A stretch of 39,300 nt of DNA from NCBI GenBank assembly GCA_903952135.1, contig CAJBER010000026.1, positions 1-39,300 on the forward strand, in the 5' to 3' direction. Positions 32,028-39,300 of the stretch are shown piece by piece. The stretch is from an uncultured Algoriphagus sp. (GTDB lineage Bacteria; Bacteroidota; Bacteroidia; Cytophagales; Cyclobacteriaceae). Made by a program: the position numbers and the translations under genes. The stretch's first letter is position 1; the number at the start of each line of letters is the position of its first letter. The notes beneath the pieces are model-generated. The model worked only from the letters and a program-made list of their open reading frames with translations. It was not told where the DNA came from and ran no database searches.

Positions 32028-33103
32028 ACCTGCAGATTAGTTTTAAAGTTAGTCTGATCCTTCAACTGAAGTATCAAAATAAATTGCACTCCCAAAATAA
32101 GAGAACCAAAAAGCAAATGTATAGGTTGCAAATAGGCAGGTAGACCAAAATAGGCCATCCCAATTCCTGAAGCAATCTCTATCACAAGCAATGCCAAAAG
32201 GGCTTGATTCCAATTGTTAAATGAGGTGCTTCGCGTAGAAAACTTAAATGCCCAGATAAAGTAGAGCACATGCACCCCCAAAAGCACCAAAGAAAAGGAA
32301 CGGTGAATTAAAAACACCATACCCACCTTGCTTACCCACTCCTCACGAAGCAAGTTGCCCATAGCAAAGGAAACACGATCTATTCCTTCTCGAACTTGGG
32401 TACCGAGCACCACTTGAATCAACATCAAGAAACTAACAGAAAGCAGCAACCAAAGAATTTTTTTAGGCATCGGATGGGTACTATTTTTTTCAGCAAGTAA
32501 TCGAGTGGCTCTGCGATGGCTATACAACAATACCGCTACCAATGCAAGAGCTAGCAACATGTGGAAAGTAATCATCCAAGCCAAAAGGTTGGTCGAAACC
32601 ACAATTGAACCAATCCAACCCGTAAATGAAACAAGAACAAGTGCTAGAAAGGCAGTTCCAGGTATCCATTTGTCTTGTGACCAAAGCGAAAAGGATTTGA
32701 TTAACGTAGCCAAGATAAGGAGGCCGATCACCACACCAATAAGACGATTGATGTACTCAATCCAAGTTTTGGTGGCATTGAACTCTTCTTCAACTTGAAT
32801 GGACTTGTCGTTTGCGAGCTGCTCGGCAGTTTCTGCAAACCCCAACTTTGAAAGCGTAGCTACAAAGCGGTCATTCTTGGCAAGCCTTTTTTCTAGGTAA
32901 ATTTCCTGATAGTTTGCAGGGAGTTGCTCCACGCTTGTAGGAGGCACGACTGAACCAAAGCATTTTGGCCAATCTGGACAACCCATCCCGGAACCCGTGC
33001 TACGCACAATTCCCCCTACCAGAATAAGAAAATAAACAGCTACCACGGTGATGCCTGAAAGGCGGCGGTAGCTGTTTATCGATTTTTTAGTGCTTGGACT
33101 CAT
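32024..33103 (-). CDS. ctaA: Heme A synthase (COX15/CtaA family)
   Basis: 359-residue membrane enzyme with eight helices that oxidises heme O to heme A. Segments seen are the first helix with RRLSGITVVAVYFLILVGGI, the loop STGSGMGCPDWPKCFG with its two cysteines, IEYINRLIGVVIGLLIL with heme-ligand region, TFHMLLALALVAVLL, QVVLGTQVREGID, and FLIHRSFSLVLLGVHVLYF. Paired histidines occur in both halves, as in the family. An insertion of about 60 residues lies in the first extracytoplasmic loop. It overlaps the 3' end of ctaD by 17 bp and the start of cyoE by 4 bp, a tight assembly block. Confidence 0.94.
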   Translation of the reverse strand: MSPSTKKSINSYRRLSGITVVAVYFLILVGGIVRSTGSGMGCPDWPKCFGSVVPPTSVEQLPANYQEIYLEKRLAKNDRFVATLSKLGFAETAEQLANDKSIQVEEEFNATKTWIEYINRLIGVVIGLLILATLIKSFSLWSQDKWIPGTAFLALVLVSFTGWIGSIVVSTNLLAWMITFHMLLALALVAVLLYSHRRATRLLAEKNSTHPMPKKILWLLLSVSFLMLIQVVLGTQVREGIDRVSFAMGNLLREEWVSKVGMVFLIHRSFSLVLLGVHVLYFIWAFKFSTRSTSFNNWNQALLALLVIEIASGIGMAYFGLPAYLQPIHLLFGSLILGVQFILILQLKDQTNFKTNLQV

Positions 33104-34979
33104 TTGCTACCAAATCGGCTTCCTCTTTCATGATCTCCAACTCAAGTTTAACGAGTTCTTGCTCATGAGGCAAATTAGATTCTGGTGTTTGAGACAATGG
33201 AATATGCTGTGGAATAAAATCTTCAGCAGCTCCAGGCTTAGAGTAGTCATAAGGCCAACGGTATACGGTTGGAATTTCACCAGGCCAGTTACCATGTCCA
33301 GGGTGCAATGGAGTAGTCCATTCCAAGGTATTTGAGTTCCAAGGGTTCAAGGAAGCCTTTCTACCACGATACATACTGTAGAAGAAGTTGAAAATGAAGA
33401 TAAACTGGGCAGCAAAAGTGATGATTGCGGCAACAGACACAAACATGTTCAAATCAGTATACAAGTTGGTAAACTCAAAGTTGGTCCAGGAATAGTATCT
33501 TCTTGGGAAACCAGCAATACCGATGTAGTGCATTGGGAAGAATACCATGTACACGCCAACGAAAGTTAACCAGAAGTGAATGTATCCCAACTTAGCATCC
33601 ATCATTCGTCCAAACATCTTAGGGAACCAGTGGTACACACCAGCCATCATGCCGAAGAATGAAGCAGAACCCATTACCAAGTGGAAGTGAGCAACTACGA
33701 AGTACGTATCGTGCAATTGAATGTCAATGGCAGAGTTACCTAAGAAAATACCTGTCAAACCACCAGAGATGAAGAAGGATACCAATCCAATGGAAAACAA
33801 CATGCCTGGAGTGAAAATCAAATTACCTCTCCAAAGCGTAGTCAAGTAGTTAAATACTTTTACTGCAGAAGGTACTGCAATGATCAAAGTCAAGAACATG
33901 AAGATCGATCCTAAGAAAGGATTCATACCAGACACAAACATGTGGTGAGCCCATACGATAAAGGAAAGAACGGTAATACCCAATAGGGAAATAATCATCG
34001 CCTTGTAACCGAAAATAGGCTTACGCGAATTGGTAGCAATCACCTCAGAGGTGATACCCAATGCAGGCAACAATACAATGTATACTTCTGGGTGACCCAA
34101 GAACCAGAATAAGTGCTGGTACAATACTGGACTACCTCCTGTATTCGGAAGTGCTTCACCCGCTACATAGATGTCTGCTAGGTAGAAAGAAGTACCAAAG
34201 CTTCTGTCAAACACCAACAATAAAGCAGCTGCAAACAATACAGGGAAAGACAAAATACCAATGACAGCAGTCAAGAAAAACGCCCAGATGGTCAAGGGAA
34301 GTCTAGAGAAAGACATTCCTTTGGTACGTAGGTTGATTACCGTAGTTACGTAGTTGATACCGCCCAACAAGGAAGAAGCAATGAAGAATACCATTGAAAT
34401 CAACCATAGGGTCATTCCCATACCTGAACCTGGAATAGCTTGCTCCAAGGCTGATAAAGGTGGATAAACCACCCATCCCCCACCAGCAGGGCCAGTTTTA
34501 AGGAAAAGGGAAATAAACATGATCACACCTGAAACAAAGAAGAACCAGTAGGAAAGCATGTTCATAAAACCAGAGGCCATGTCTCTAGCACCAATTTGAA
34601 GCGGAATCAAGAAGTTGGAAAAAGTACCGCTCAAGCCGGCTGTCAATACAAAGAATACCATGATGGTACCGTGCATCGTAACCAAAGCCAGGTAGAAGGT
34701 AGGATCCAATTTGCCTGCCTCGTCTATCCAGCCTCCCAAAATAGGGCGAAGAACTTCCAAATTCATGTCTGGGAATCCAAGCTGTAAACGGAATAATGTT
34801 GAAAGTAAACCACCAATAAGTGCCCAGAACATACCAGTTACCAAGAACTGCTTGGCAATCATTTTATGGTCTGTAGTGAAAAGATATTTGGTGATGAAAT
34901 TATCATGGTGCTCGTGATCGTGGTGATCCTGGTGCCCATGAACTTCGGTGTCGTGATGTGCAACTGTCGCTGTAGCCAT
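33087..34979 (-). CDS. ctaD: Cytochrome c oxidase subunit I
   Basis: 630-residue catalytic subunit of an aa3-type heme-copper oxidase, with 12 core helices. Landmarks are TMHGTIMVFFVL with the low-spin heme His, WFLGHPEVYIVLLPALG with the CuB His and the crosslinked Tyr, AHHMFVSGM with two further CuB His, and HDTYFVVAHFHLVMG with the ligands of hemes a3 and a. The E of GHPEVY type, with a Glu-containing D-channel region, suggests an A-family oxidase. The N-terminus is unusually His-rich (AHHDTEVHGHQDHHDHEHHD), which could bind copper or simply be acidic linker. Length exceeds the usual 520-560 residues because of both tails. It lies 26 bp after subunit II. Confidence 0.97.
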   Translation of the reverse strand: MATATVAHHDTEVHGHQDHHDHEHHDNFITKYLFTTDHKMIAKQFLVTGMFWALIGGLLSTLFRLQLGFPDMNLEVLRPILGGWIDEAGKLDPTFYLALVTMHGTIMVFFVLTAGLSGTFSNFLIPLQIGARDMASGFMNMLSYWFFFVSGVIMFISLFLKTGPAGGGWVVYPPLSALEQAIPGSGMGMTLWLISMVFFIASSLLGGINYVTTVINLRTKGMSFSRLPLTIWAFFLTAVIGILSFPVLFAAALLLVFDRSFGTSFYLADIYVAGEALPNTGGSPVLYQHLFWFLGHPEVYIVLLPALGITSEVIATNSRKPIFGYKAMIISLLGITVLSFIVWAHHMFVSGMNPFLGSIFMFLTLIIAVPSAVKVFNYLTTLWRGNLIFTPGMLFSIGLVSFFISGGLTGIFLGNSAIDIQLHDTYFVVAHFHLVMGSASFFGMMAGVYHWFPKMFGRMMDAKLGYIHFWLTFVGVYMVFFPMHYIGIAGFPRRYYSWTNFEFTNLYTDLNMFVSVAAIITFAAQFIFIFNFFYSMYRGRKASLNPWNSNTLEWTTPLHPGHGNWPGEIPTVYRWPYDYSKPGAAEDFIPQHIPLSQTPESNLPHEQELVKLELEIMKEEADLVANESKH

Positions 34980-35005
34980 AACTTTGTTAATTTTAATTCT
35001 CTCCC

Positions 35006-36025
35006 TTAATTAATCCCTGCAATTTCTTTTTTCTCAGTCTTTAACCCTTCAGCTAAAGAAGGGTTTTGCTGAAGGAACGATTTTTGTTCCGCCAACCACT
35101 TCTGGTATTCAGCTGGTTCTACTACCTCAATTATTTTCTTCATGGAGAAGTGACCGCGTCCACAGATTTCAGTACAAGCAATCTCGTATTCAAATTCCGG
35201 ATTTTTCAACTCAGCACGCATTTCAGCAGTAGTCTTAGTAGGTACAAACCAGAATCGAGTAGGCATGCCAGGTACAGCATCCATTTTCAAACGCATGTGA
35301 GGTGCAAACACAGAGTGCAAGACATCACGAGCTCTGATTTTGAAAAGCACCGGCTCTCCTTTTGGAATTACCACTCTTGGAGAAGGAAAATCATCAATCG
35401 AATTTTTATCAGTGAAGTCAATTCCATGCGAATTAGAGGCATTGATCAAACGGTAATCGTAATCACCCAAAACATTGTCTTTGCCTGGATAACGAACATC
35501 CCATGCAAACTGGTAACCCATGATTTCCACCACATGCGCCTTTTCTGGTGCAGGAGCAGTAATATCGGACCAAGCCATCCAACCTGAAATCACAAGACCT
35601 GCCATCACCACACCTGGTACAGCAGTCCAAATCAATTCAAGTTTGTGGTTATCCGGATAAAAGGCAGCCTTTCGACCTTCTTTGTACTGGTACTTGTAAG
35701 GAAAAATAAACAGCAATACGTGTGTAATCAAAAACACAATTCCTGTTACTGCCATCGTGATCCAAAACAATTCGTCAGTGATGACGCCATGCTCAGAAGC
35801 TACTGGCATTTGGTAATTATCAAATTCCTTGATGGAATACCAGAACATCAAAGCACCAGATCCAACTAAGAATACTAGAAATAAGATTGCATTCACTTTG
35901 TTGCTTCCAGAAGCGATCTTTCGATCGGATCCTTTGACAACTGACACCAACGTCTGAATTCTGTATACCATCCAAACTAAGGATAGTAACAAAAGAGCTC
36001 CAACTGCAATTAGAAATGTGTACAT
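35006..36025 (-). CDS. ctaC: Cytochrome c oxidase subunit II (CuA)
   Basis: 339-residue subunit II. Three helices are predicted: one at the extreme N-terminus, one near 48-66, and one near 85-110, followed by another at about 135-150; the periplasmic cupredoxin domain follows. The CuA site is intact: LHSVFAPHMRLKMDAVPGM supplies the first His, and CTEICGRGHFSM the two Cys (284, 288), His292 and Met295. The segment GYQFAWDVRYPGKDN carries the aromatic residue thought to pass electrons from the donor. It has no fused cytochrome c domain, so an external or ACIII heme must reduce CuA. It follows actF by 26 bp, tying the oxidase to complex III. Confidence 0.96.
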   Translation of the reverse strand: MYTFLIAVGALLLLSLVWMVYRIQTLVSVVKGSDRKIASGSNKVNAILFLVFLVGSGALMFWYSIKEFDNYQMPVASEHGVITDELFWITMAVTGIVFLITHVLLFIFPYKYQYKEGRKAAFYPDNHKLELIWTAVPGVVMAGLVISGWMAWSDITAPAPEKAHVVEIMGYQFAWDVRYPGKDNVLGDYDYRLINASNSHGIDFTDKNSIDDFPSPRVVIPKGEPVLFKIRARDVLHSVFAPHMRLKMDAVPGMPTRFWFVPTKTTAEMRAELKNPEFEYEIACTEICGRGHFSMKKIIEVVEPAEYQKWLAEQKSFLQQNPSLAEGLKTEKKEIAGIN

Positions 36026-36051
36026 ATCTTAATTTTTTTTCAGCTATATAA

Positions 36052-37347
36052 TTAAATGTGATGATTGTAACTCTCCTGAAGCATGGGGTGATTTTTTGCA
36101 ATCAGGTTTCTCTTCGCTAGGGCATTTAGCACCACAAAAGTAGCTGCAGAGCCATAGACCAAGAACATACCTACTTCCAACAACCCAATTCCACCATTAT
36201 GTCCAAGTGTACCTGGCTGAACCATCAAGGTGAAGTCAATCCAGTGACCTACAATAAGAATGGTACACACCAATTTCAAGAAAACTCCATGTCTTTTTGC
36301 ATCTCTAGTCATCAAAACCAGAAACGGAAGGAAGAAGTTCAACCCTAAATTCACAAAAACAAAAGGTCCATAAATATCACTCTCCAAACGCTCAACGAAG
36401 TAAACGGTCTCTTCAGGAATGTTGGCATAGTAAATCAAAAGGAACTGGGAAAACCAGAGGTAGGTCCAGAAAATTGAGAAACCAAATACGAACTTACCCA
36501 AATCGTGTACGTGGTTTTCATTCACCATTTCCAAGTAACCTTTGCCTTTCAAGAAAAGAACAATCAAGGTAATCGTAGAAAGACCAGATACAAACCAAGA
36601 AGCAAACATATACCAGCCAAACAAGGTAGAGAACCAGTGCGTGTCAATCGACATAACCCAATCCCAAGCAGACATCGAAGAAGAAACAGCAAAAAACACA
36701 AGGAAGAAAGCTGACCAGCTTCTCATTTTGTACCAATGACTTGAACCTCCCAATTGATCTTCCTGAGCAGAAATCTGCTTGAACTTGGTAAAGAAGAATA
36801 CCCAGAAACTAAAGAAGATTACCATTCGTGCAATGTAGAACACAGGGAAAGTTCCCTTTTCCATTGGCCAGTAGAAGAATGCTCCCTTACCGTCAATGAT
36901 TTTGTCGTATTGCGGATCGTTTTTGTCAAACAAGTAGGAATGAGTCCAGTGAAATAAATCGTGGTTAGCAACAAAGAAAGTTGCAAGCATCAACACACCT
37001 GCGATTGGCAACCAGTTACCTAGGGAAAGCATAACACGCAGAATTGGAGCAGACCAGCCTGCTTGCGCTGCAAATTGAATGGCAAAGAAGAAAACGCCAA
37101 TAATTGAAATACCCGTAAAGAATACGTTATTCACCCATAAACTCGCATACAAGCGCTCGTACCAGTGGAAGGCATGGCCTCCAGCTGCAGCACCCTCTTC
37201 ATGGTGACCACCAGTCATGGCCATTACAATGCCAATTCCTAGAAGTACAGCACCGATGACCAAAACGGTCAAAATTGATTTTTTGATGGATGCAGTGAAA
37301 TCAAATCGCTGATCCAAATTGTAGTGATGTTCGCCGTGATGAGCCAT
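36052..37347 (-). CDS. actF: Alternative complex III subunit ActF
   Basis: 431-residue integral membrane protein with about ten helices, corresponding to the quinol:cytochrome c oxidoreductase membrane subunit ActF. Segments include FDFTASIKKSILTVLVIGAVLLG, HAFHWYERLYASLWVNNVFF, DLFHWTHSYLFDKNDPQYDK, MSAWDWVMSIDTHWFSTLFG, WTYLWFSQFLLIYYANIPEE and FTLMVQPGTLGHNGGIGLLE. ActF lacks bound metal centres in known structures but helps form the membrane core and possibly a proton path. The N-terminus is His-rich (AHHGEHHYN). It follows actE by 2 bp and precedes the oxidase subunit II gene by 26 bp. Confidence 0.93.
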   Translation of the reverse strand: MAHHGEHHYNLDQRFDFTASIKKSILTVLVIGAVLLGIGIVMAMTGGHHEEGAAAGGHAFHWYERLYASLWVNNVFFTGISIIGVFFFAIQFAAQAGWSAPILRVMLSLGNWLPIAGVLMLATFFVANHDLFHWTHSYLFDKNDPQYDKIIDGKGAFFYWPMEKGTFPVFYIARMVIFFSFWVFFFTKFKQISAQEDQLGGSSHWYKMRSWSAFFLVFFAVSSSMSAWDWVMSIDTHWFSTLFGWYMFASWFVSGLSTITLIVLFLKGKGYLEMVNENHVHDLGKFVFGFSIFWTYLWFSQFLLIYYANIPEETVYFVERLESDIYGPFVFVNLGLNFFLPFLVLMTRDAKRHGVFLKLVCTILIVGHWIDFTLMVQPGTLGHNGGIGLLEVGMFLVYGSAATFVVLNALAKRNLIAKNHPMLQESYNHHI

Positions 37348-37349
37348 GA

Positions 37350-38042
37350 TTACTTCGCTGGATTTACTGTTGCTACCGCGGTAGAATCTGCTGCAGGAAT
37401 TGAATCAGCAGCTGCAGACTGACCTTGGATAACTTGTTTAACATAGTGCACAATTTTCCATCTGCTTTCGGCAGGAATTTGAGAACCATGAGCTCCCATT
37501 CTTCCTTTACCTTTGGTGATGACATGGAAAATATGTCCTTCAGGTAAGCCCACATAAGCTCCACCTTTCAAATTGGCTACACCGCCGATTACTGCACCTG
37601 CTTTTCCATCTCCTTCACCACCTTTACCATGACAGGCGTTGCAATACTGAAGATAGAGTTTCTCTCCATCCTTAAGCGCTTGCTCAGACTTCTCAATCGG
37701 GCTGGTAATGAGTGCAGCCTTATCCAATTCAAATTGTTGCAATCGGTGAGGAAGGTATCCCTGCTTGTTTCTAGGAACAGTGTTTGCCACAGGCTCTCTC
37801 ATGTTCATGCCATGAGGATTGTTCACGTTGGAATTGAAATACTCACCTTTTCCATCTTCTCTGGTGGAAAGCCAAGAACCTTGAGCCTCGTCTTTAATTT
37901 GAGTCAATGGTTCATAAGCTACAGAGTGATACATCTGAGGCGCATATTCCAGCCCCTGATTTTCACCTCCAGCTTTGCATCCAGCCAACAAACTGAGGGC
38001 TAGTACAGAACCTGCGAATAGTGATGCGTTCGTAATTTTCAT
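37350..38042 (-). CDS. actE: Alternative complex III monoheme cytochrome ActE
   Basis: 230-residue lipoprotein cytochrome c. The leader ends in LLAGC (Cys22), so it is lipid-anchored on the periplasmic side. The heme site is YCNACHGKGGEGDG (Cys134, Cys137, His138), and the likely distal ligand is the Met in GKGRMGAHGSQIP. ActE takes electrons from the ActA/ActB side of ACIII and passes them toward the oxidase. I chose the ATG at 38042; a TTG at 38063 would add seven residues, overlap actD and weaken the leader. An Ala/Val-rich C-terminal tail of about 20 residues follows. The following gene, actF, is 2 bp away. Confidence 0.94.
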   Translation of the reverse strand: MKITNASLFAGSVLALSLLAGCKAGGENQGLEYAPQMYHSVAYEPLTQIKDEAQGSWLSTREDGKGEYFNSNVNNPHGMNMREPVANTVPRNKQGYLPHRLQQFELDKAALITSPIEKSEQALKDGEKLYLQYCNACHGKGGEGDGKAGAVIGGVANLKGGAYVGLPEGHIFHVITKGKGRMGAHGSQIPAESRWKIVHYVKQVIQGQSAAADSIPAADSTAVATVNPAK

Positions 38043-38055
38043 AGCTACGGTTATT

Positions 38056-38586
38056 CTATTCAAAACTTTTGTTATTCACCTCAGTAGCTCCAGATGCAGA
38101 CAAAATCTCTTTGATTTTTTCTTGCTCAAGGCTGCTGTTGCTTGCAATATCAATGGCCATGATGTGCTTGTCATCAGTGCTTCTCAAATCAAAGATTCGA
38201 GGTTGTGCCCAAGGCTTCAAATTGGAAGTGATCAAGAATACACCCACCATACCAAAAGCGGCCAACAAAACGGTCATTTCAAAGGATACTGGAACGAAGT
38301 CAGGAAAAGCGGCATAGTCTTTACCACCAATGATCATCGGCCAGTCAAATTTCATCATGTAAAACTGCATGGTCAAGGCCAAGCTAGTGCCCAACATACC
38401 GAAAAGAAATGCAGCAATTGGAAGTTTACTTCGCTTGTAACCCAACACGTGCTCCAACCCGTGAACTGGGTAAGGAGAATACACTTCGTGAATCTTCACT
38501 CCGCTACCTCTAACCTTTTCTACTGCATGGAGCAATACGTCCTCATCGTCGTAGACTCCTAAAATAAAATGAGTATCTCTTTCCAT
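38056..38586 (-). CDS. actD: Alternative complex III subunit ActD (DUF3341)
   Basis: 176-residue membrane protein of the DUF3341 family. The N-terminal soluble part is ferredoxin-like: HFILGVYDDEDVLLHAVEKV, then IHEVYSPYPVHGLEHVLGYK. Two helices follow (LPIAAFLFGMLGTSLALTMQ and SFEMTVLLAAFGMVGVFLI), joined by a loop with NGGKD-like GGKDYAAFPDFVP. It is a structural part of ACIII without cofactors. The distance to actC is 2 bp and to the actE ATG 13 bp. Confidence 0.94.
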   Translation of the reverse strand: MERDTHFILGVYDDEDVLLHAVEKVRGSGVKIHEVYSPYPVHGLEHVLGYKRSKLPIAAFLFGMLGTSLALTMQFYMMKFDWPMIIGGKDYAAFPDFVPVSFEMTVLLAAFGMVGVFLITSNLKPWAQPRIFDLRSTDDKHIMAIDIASNSSLEQEKIKEILSASGATEVNNKSFE

Positions 38587-38588
38587 GA

Positions 38589-39300
38589 TTATTTGTGTGC
38601 TTTTTCAGAGGATGACTTCAATACAGACTTCACTTCGGCCATGTTGATCACAGGGAAGAACTTGGCAAACAAGAAGAATGCAGTGAAGAACAAACCAAAG
38701 GTGAACAAGTAAACCCCAACGTCAGCCCAAGATGGGTAGAACATCGCCCAAGAAGAAGGCAAGTAATCTCGGTGCAAGGAGGTCACGATAATTACAAATC
38801 GTTCAAACCACATCCCGATGTTCACGACAATCGACAAGGCAAAAGTTGCTACAATAGAAGTTCTGATCTTTTTAATCCAGAAAAGTTGTGGTGAGATCAC
38901 GTTACAGGTCATCATGGACCAGTAAGCCCACCAGTAAGGCCCTGTTGCTCTGTTGATGAAGGCATATTGCTCAGCCTCAACTCCAGAATACCAAGCGATG
39001 AAGAATTCAGTGATGTAGGCGATACCTACAATAGAACCTGTGATGATGATTACGATATTCATCAACTCGATGTGTCCAATAGTGATGTAGTCTTCTAGTT
39101 TGTATACTTTACGGGTAATGATCATCAAGGTCAAAACCATCGCAAAACCAGAGAAAATCGCTCCTGCTACGAAGTAAGGAGGGAAAATGGTGGTGTGCCA
39201 TCCTGGAATCACCGAAGTAGCAAAGTCAAAGGATACAATCGTGTGTACAGAAAGTACAAGAGGTGTTGCAAGACCAGCAAGGATCAAGGATACAGATTCG
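38589..39300 (-). CDS. actC: Alternative complex III subunit ActC (partial, NrfD-like)
   Basis: C-terminal 236 or so residues of a polytopic NrfD/PsrC-family subunit; the gene continues past the window edge, since the frame stays open to the last base and the family is about 450-480 residues. Helical segments seen are [80 protein letters not shown] and [21 protein letters not shown]. ActC carries the menaquinol-binding site together with ActB's iron-sulfur part. actA and actB are expected outside the window. A TTG at 39287 is only an internal leucine codon. Confidence 0.93.
   Translation of the reverse strand, partial: ESVSLILAGLATPLVLSVHTIVSFDFATSVIPGWHTTIFPPYFVAGAIFSGFAMVLTLMIITRKVYKLEDYITIGHIELMNIVIIITGSIVGIAYITEFFIAWYSGVEAEQYAFINRATGPYWWAYWSMMTCNVISPQLFWIKKIRTSIVATFALSIVVNIGMWFERFVIIVTSLHRDYLPSSWAMFYPSWADVGVYLFTFGLFFTAFFLFAKFFPVINMAEVKSVLKSSSEKAHK

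Noticed and set aside
35066-35587. 173-codon open frame antisense to ctaC
   Set aside because: The opposite strand encodes the intact CuA domain; this frame has no domain or leader.
37975-38562. 195-codon open frame antisense to actD and actE
   Set aside because: Both minus-strand genes are intact members of known families and account for the sequence.
1-39300. CRISPR array, insertion sequence, prophage, tRNA or rRNA genes
   Set aside because: No regularly spaced identical repeats with unique spacers, transposase or integrase, phage structural genes, or tRNA/rRNA-like sequences were recognised in the window.

Overview
The window is a chromosomal segment of a Bacteroidota bacterium. The gene content and protein style (alternative complex III next to an aa3-type oxidase, LVIVD-repeat and ThuA/sorbosone-dehydrogenase lipoproteins, a long three-domain IspG, -7 boxes of the TAnnTTTG type) fit the Cyclobacteriaceae/Cytophagales best. 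The family assignment is my inference from protein style, not from a marker gene. No rRNA, tRNA, CRISPR array, insertion sequence or prophage was seen.

Region 1 (1-16744, mostly + strand) is a housekeeping and accessory mosaic: an MFS transporter, a 7-helix membrane protein, a seven-bladed propeller lipoprotein, a ParDE toxin-antitoxin pair with a palindromic operator, purH, cysS, an M28 lipoprotein peptidase, a LacI regulator paired with galK, and a giant ThuA / sugar dehydrogenase / PKD / cytochrome c lipoprotein. Three small minus-strand genes (a Cys-rich lipoprotein, a NIPSNAP protein and a TMEM220-like protein) and a GNAT acetyltransferase follow. The purH-cysS gap holds palindromic repeats and a GTAC heptamer array directly before the cysS start.

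Region 2 (16745-17725) is the only long stretch without a protein gene and is the most unusual part. It holds a compositionally distinct block of about 600 nt that looks like a structured RNA read on the minus strand: a strong terminator, many hairpins, and a 17-19-nt motif repeated four times about 100-113 nt apart. Beside it lie a 90% A+T tract and three same-facing DnaA-box-like sequences spaced 43 and 22 bp apart, close to whole helical turns. This could be a replication origin or a DnaA-binding control locus with an adjacent RNA, but flanking gene orientation is not what an origin usually shows.

Region 3 (17726-24049) carries a Tat-exported NHL propeller protein, an LVIVD lipoprotein tightly coupled to a predicted beta-barrel protein, a small membrane protein, and an SDR oxidoreductase-ispG operon with a candidate promoter and operator.

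Region 4 (24050-39300, all minus strand) is a respiratory supercluster. In transcription order it runs actC (cut by the window edge), actD, actE, actF, ctaC (subunit II), ctaD (subunit I), ctaA (heme A synthase), ctaB/cyoE (heme O synthase), two subunit III genes, subunit IV, a SCO copper chaperone, a DUF420 protein, a small Cys-containing membrane protein and a 1237-residue sensor histidine kinase. The products would take electrons from menaquinol through ACIII to the oxidase and also supply its heme A and CuA. Terminator-like hairpins sit directly before the sco and kinase start codons, which suggests graded expression along the cluster.
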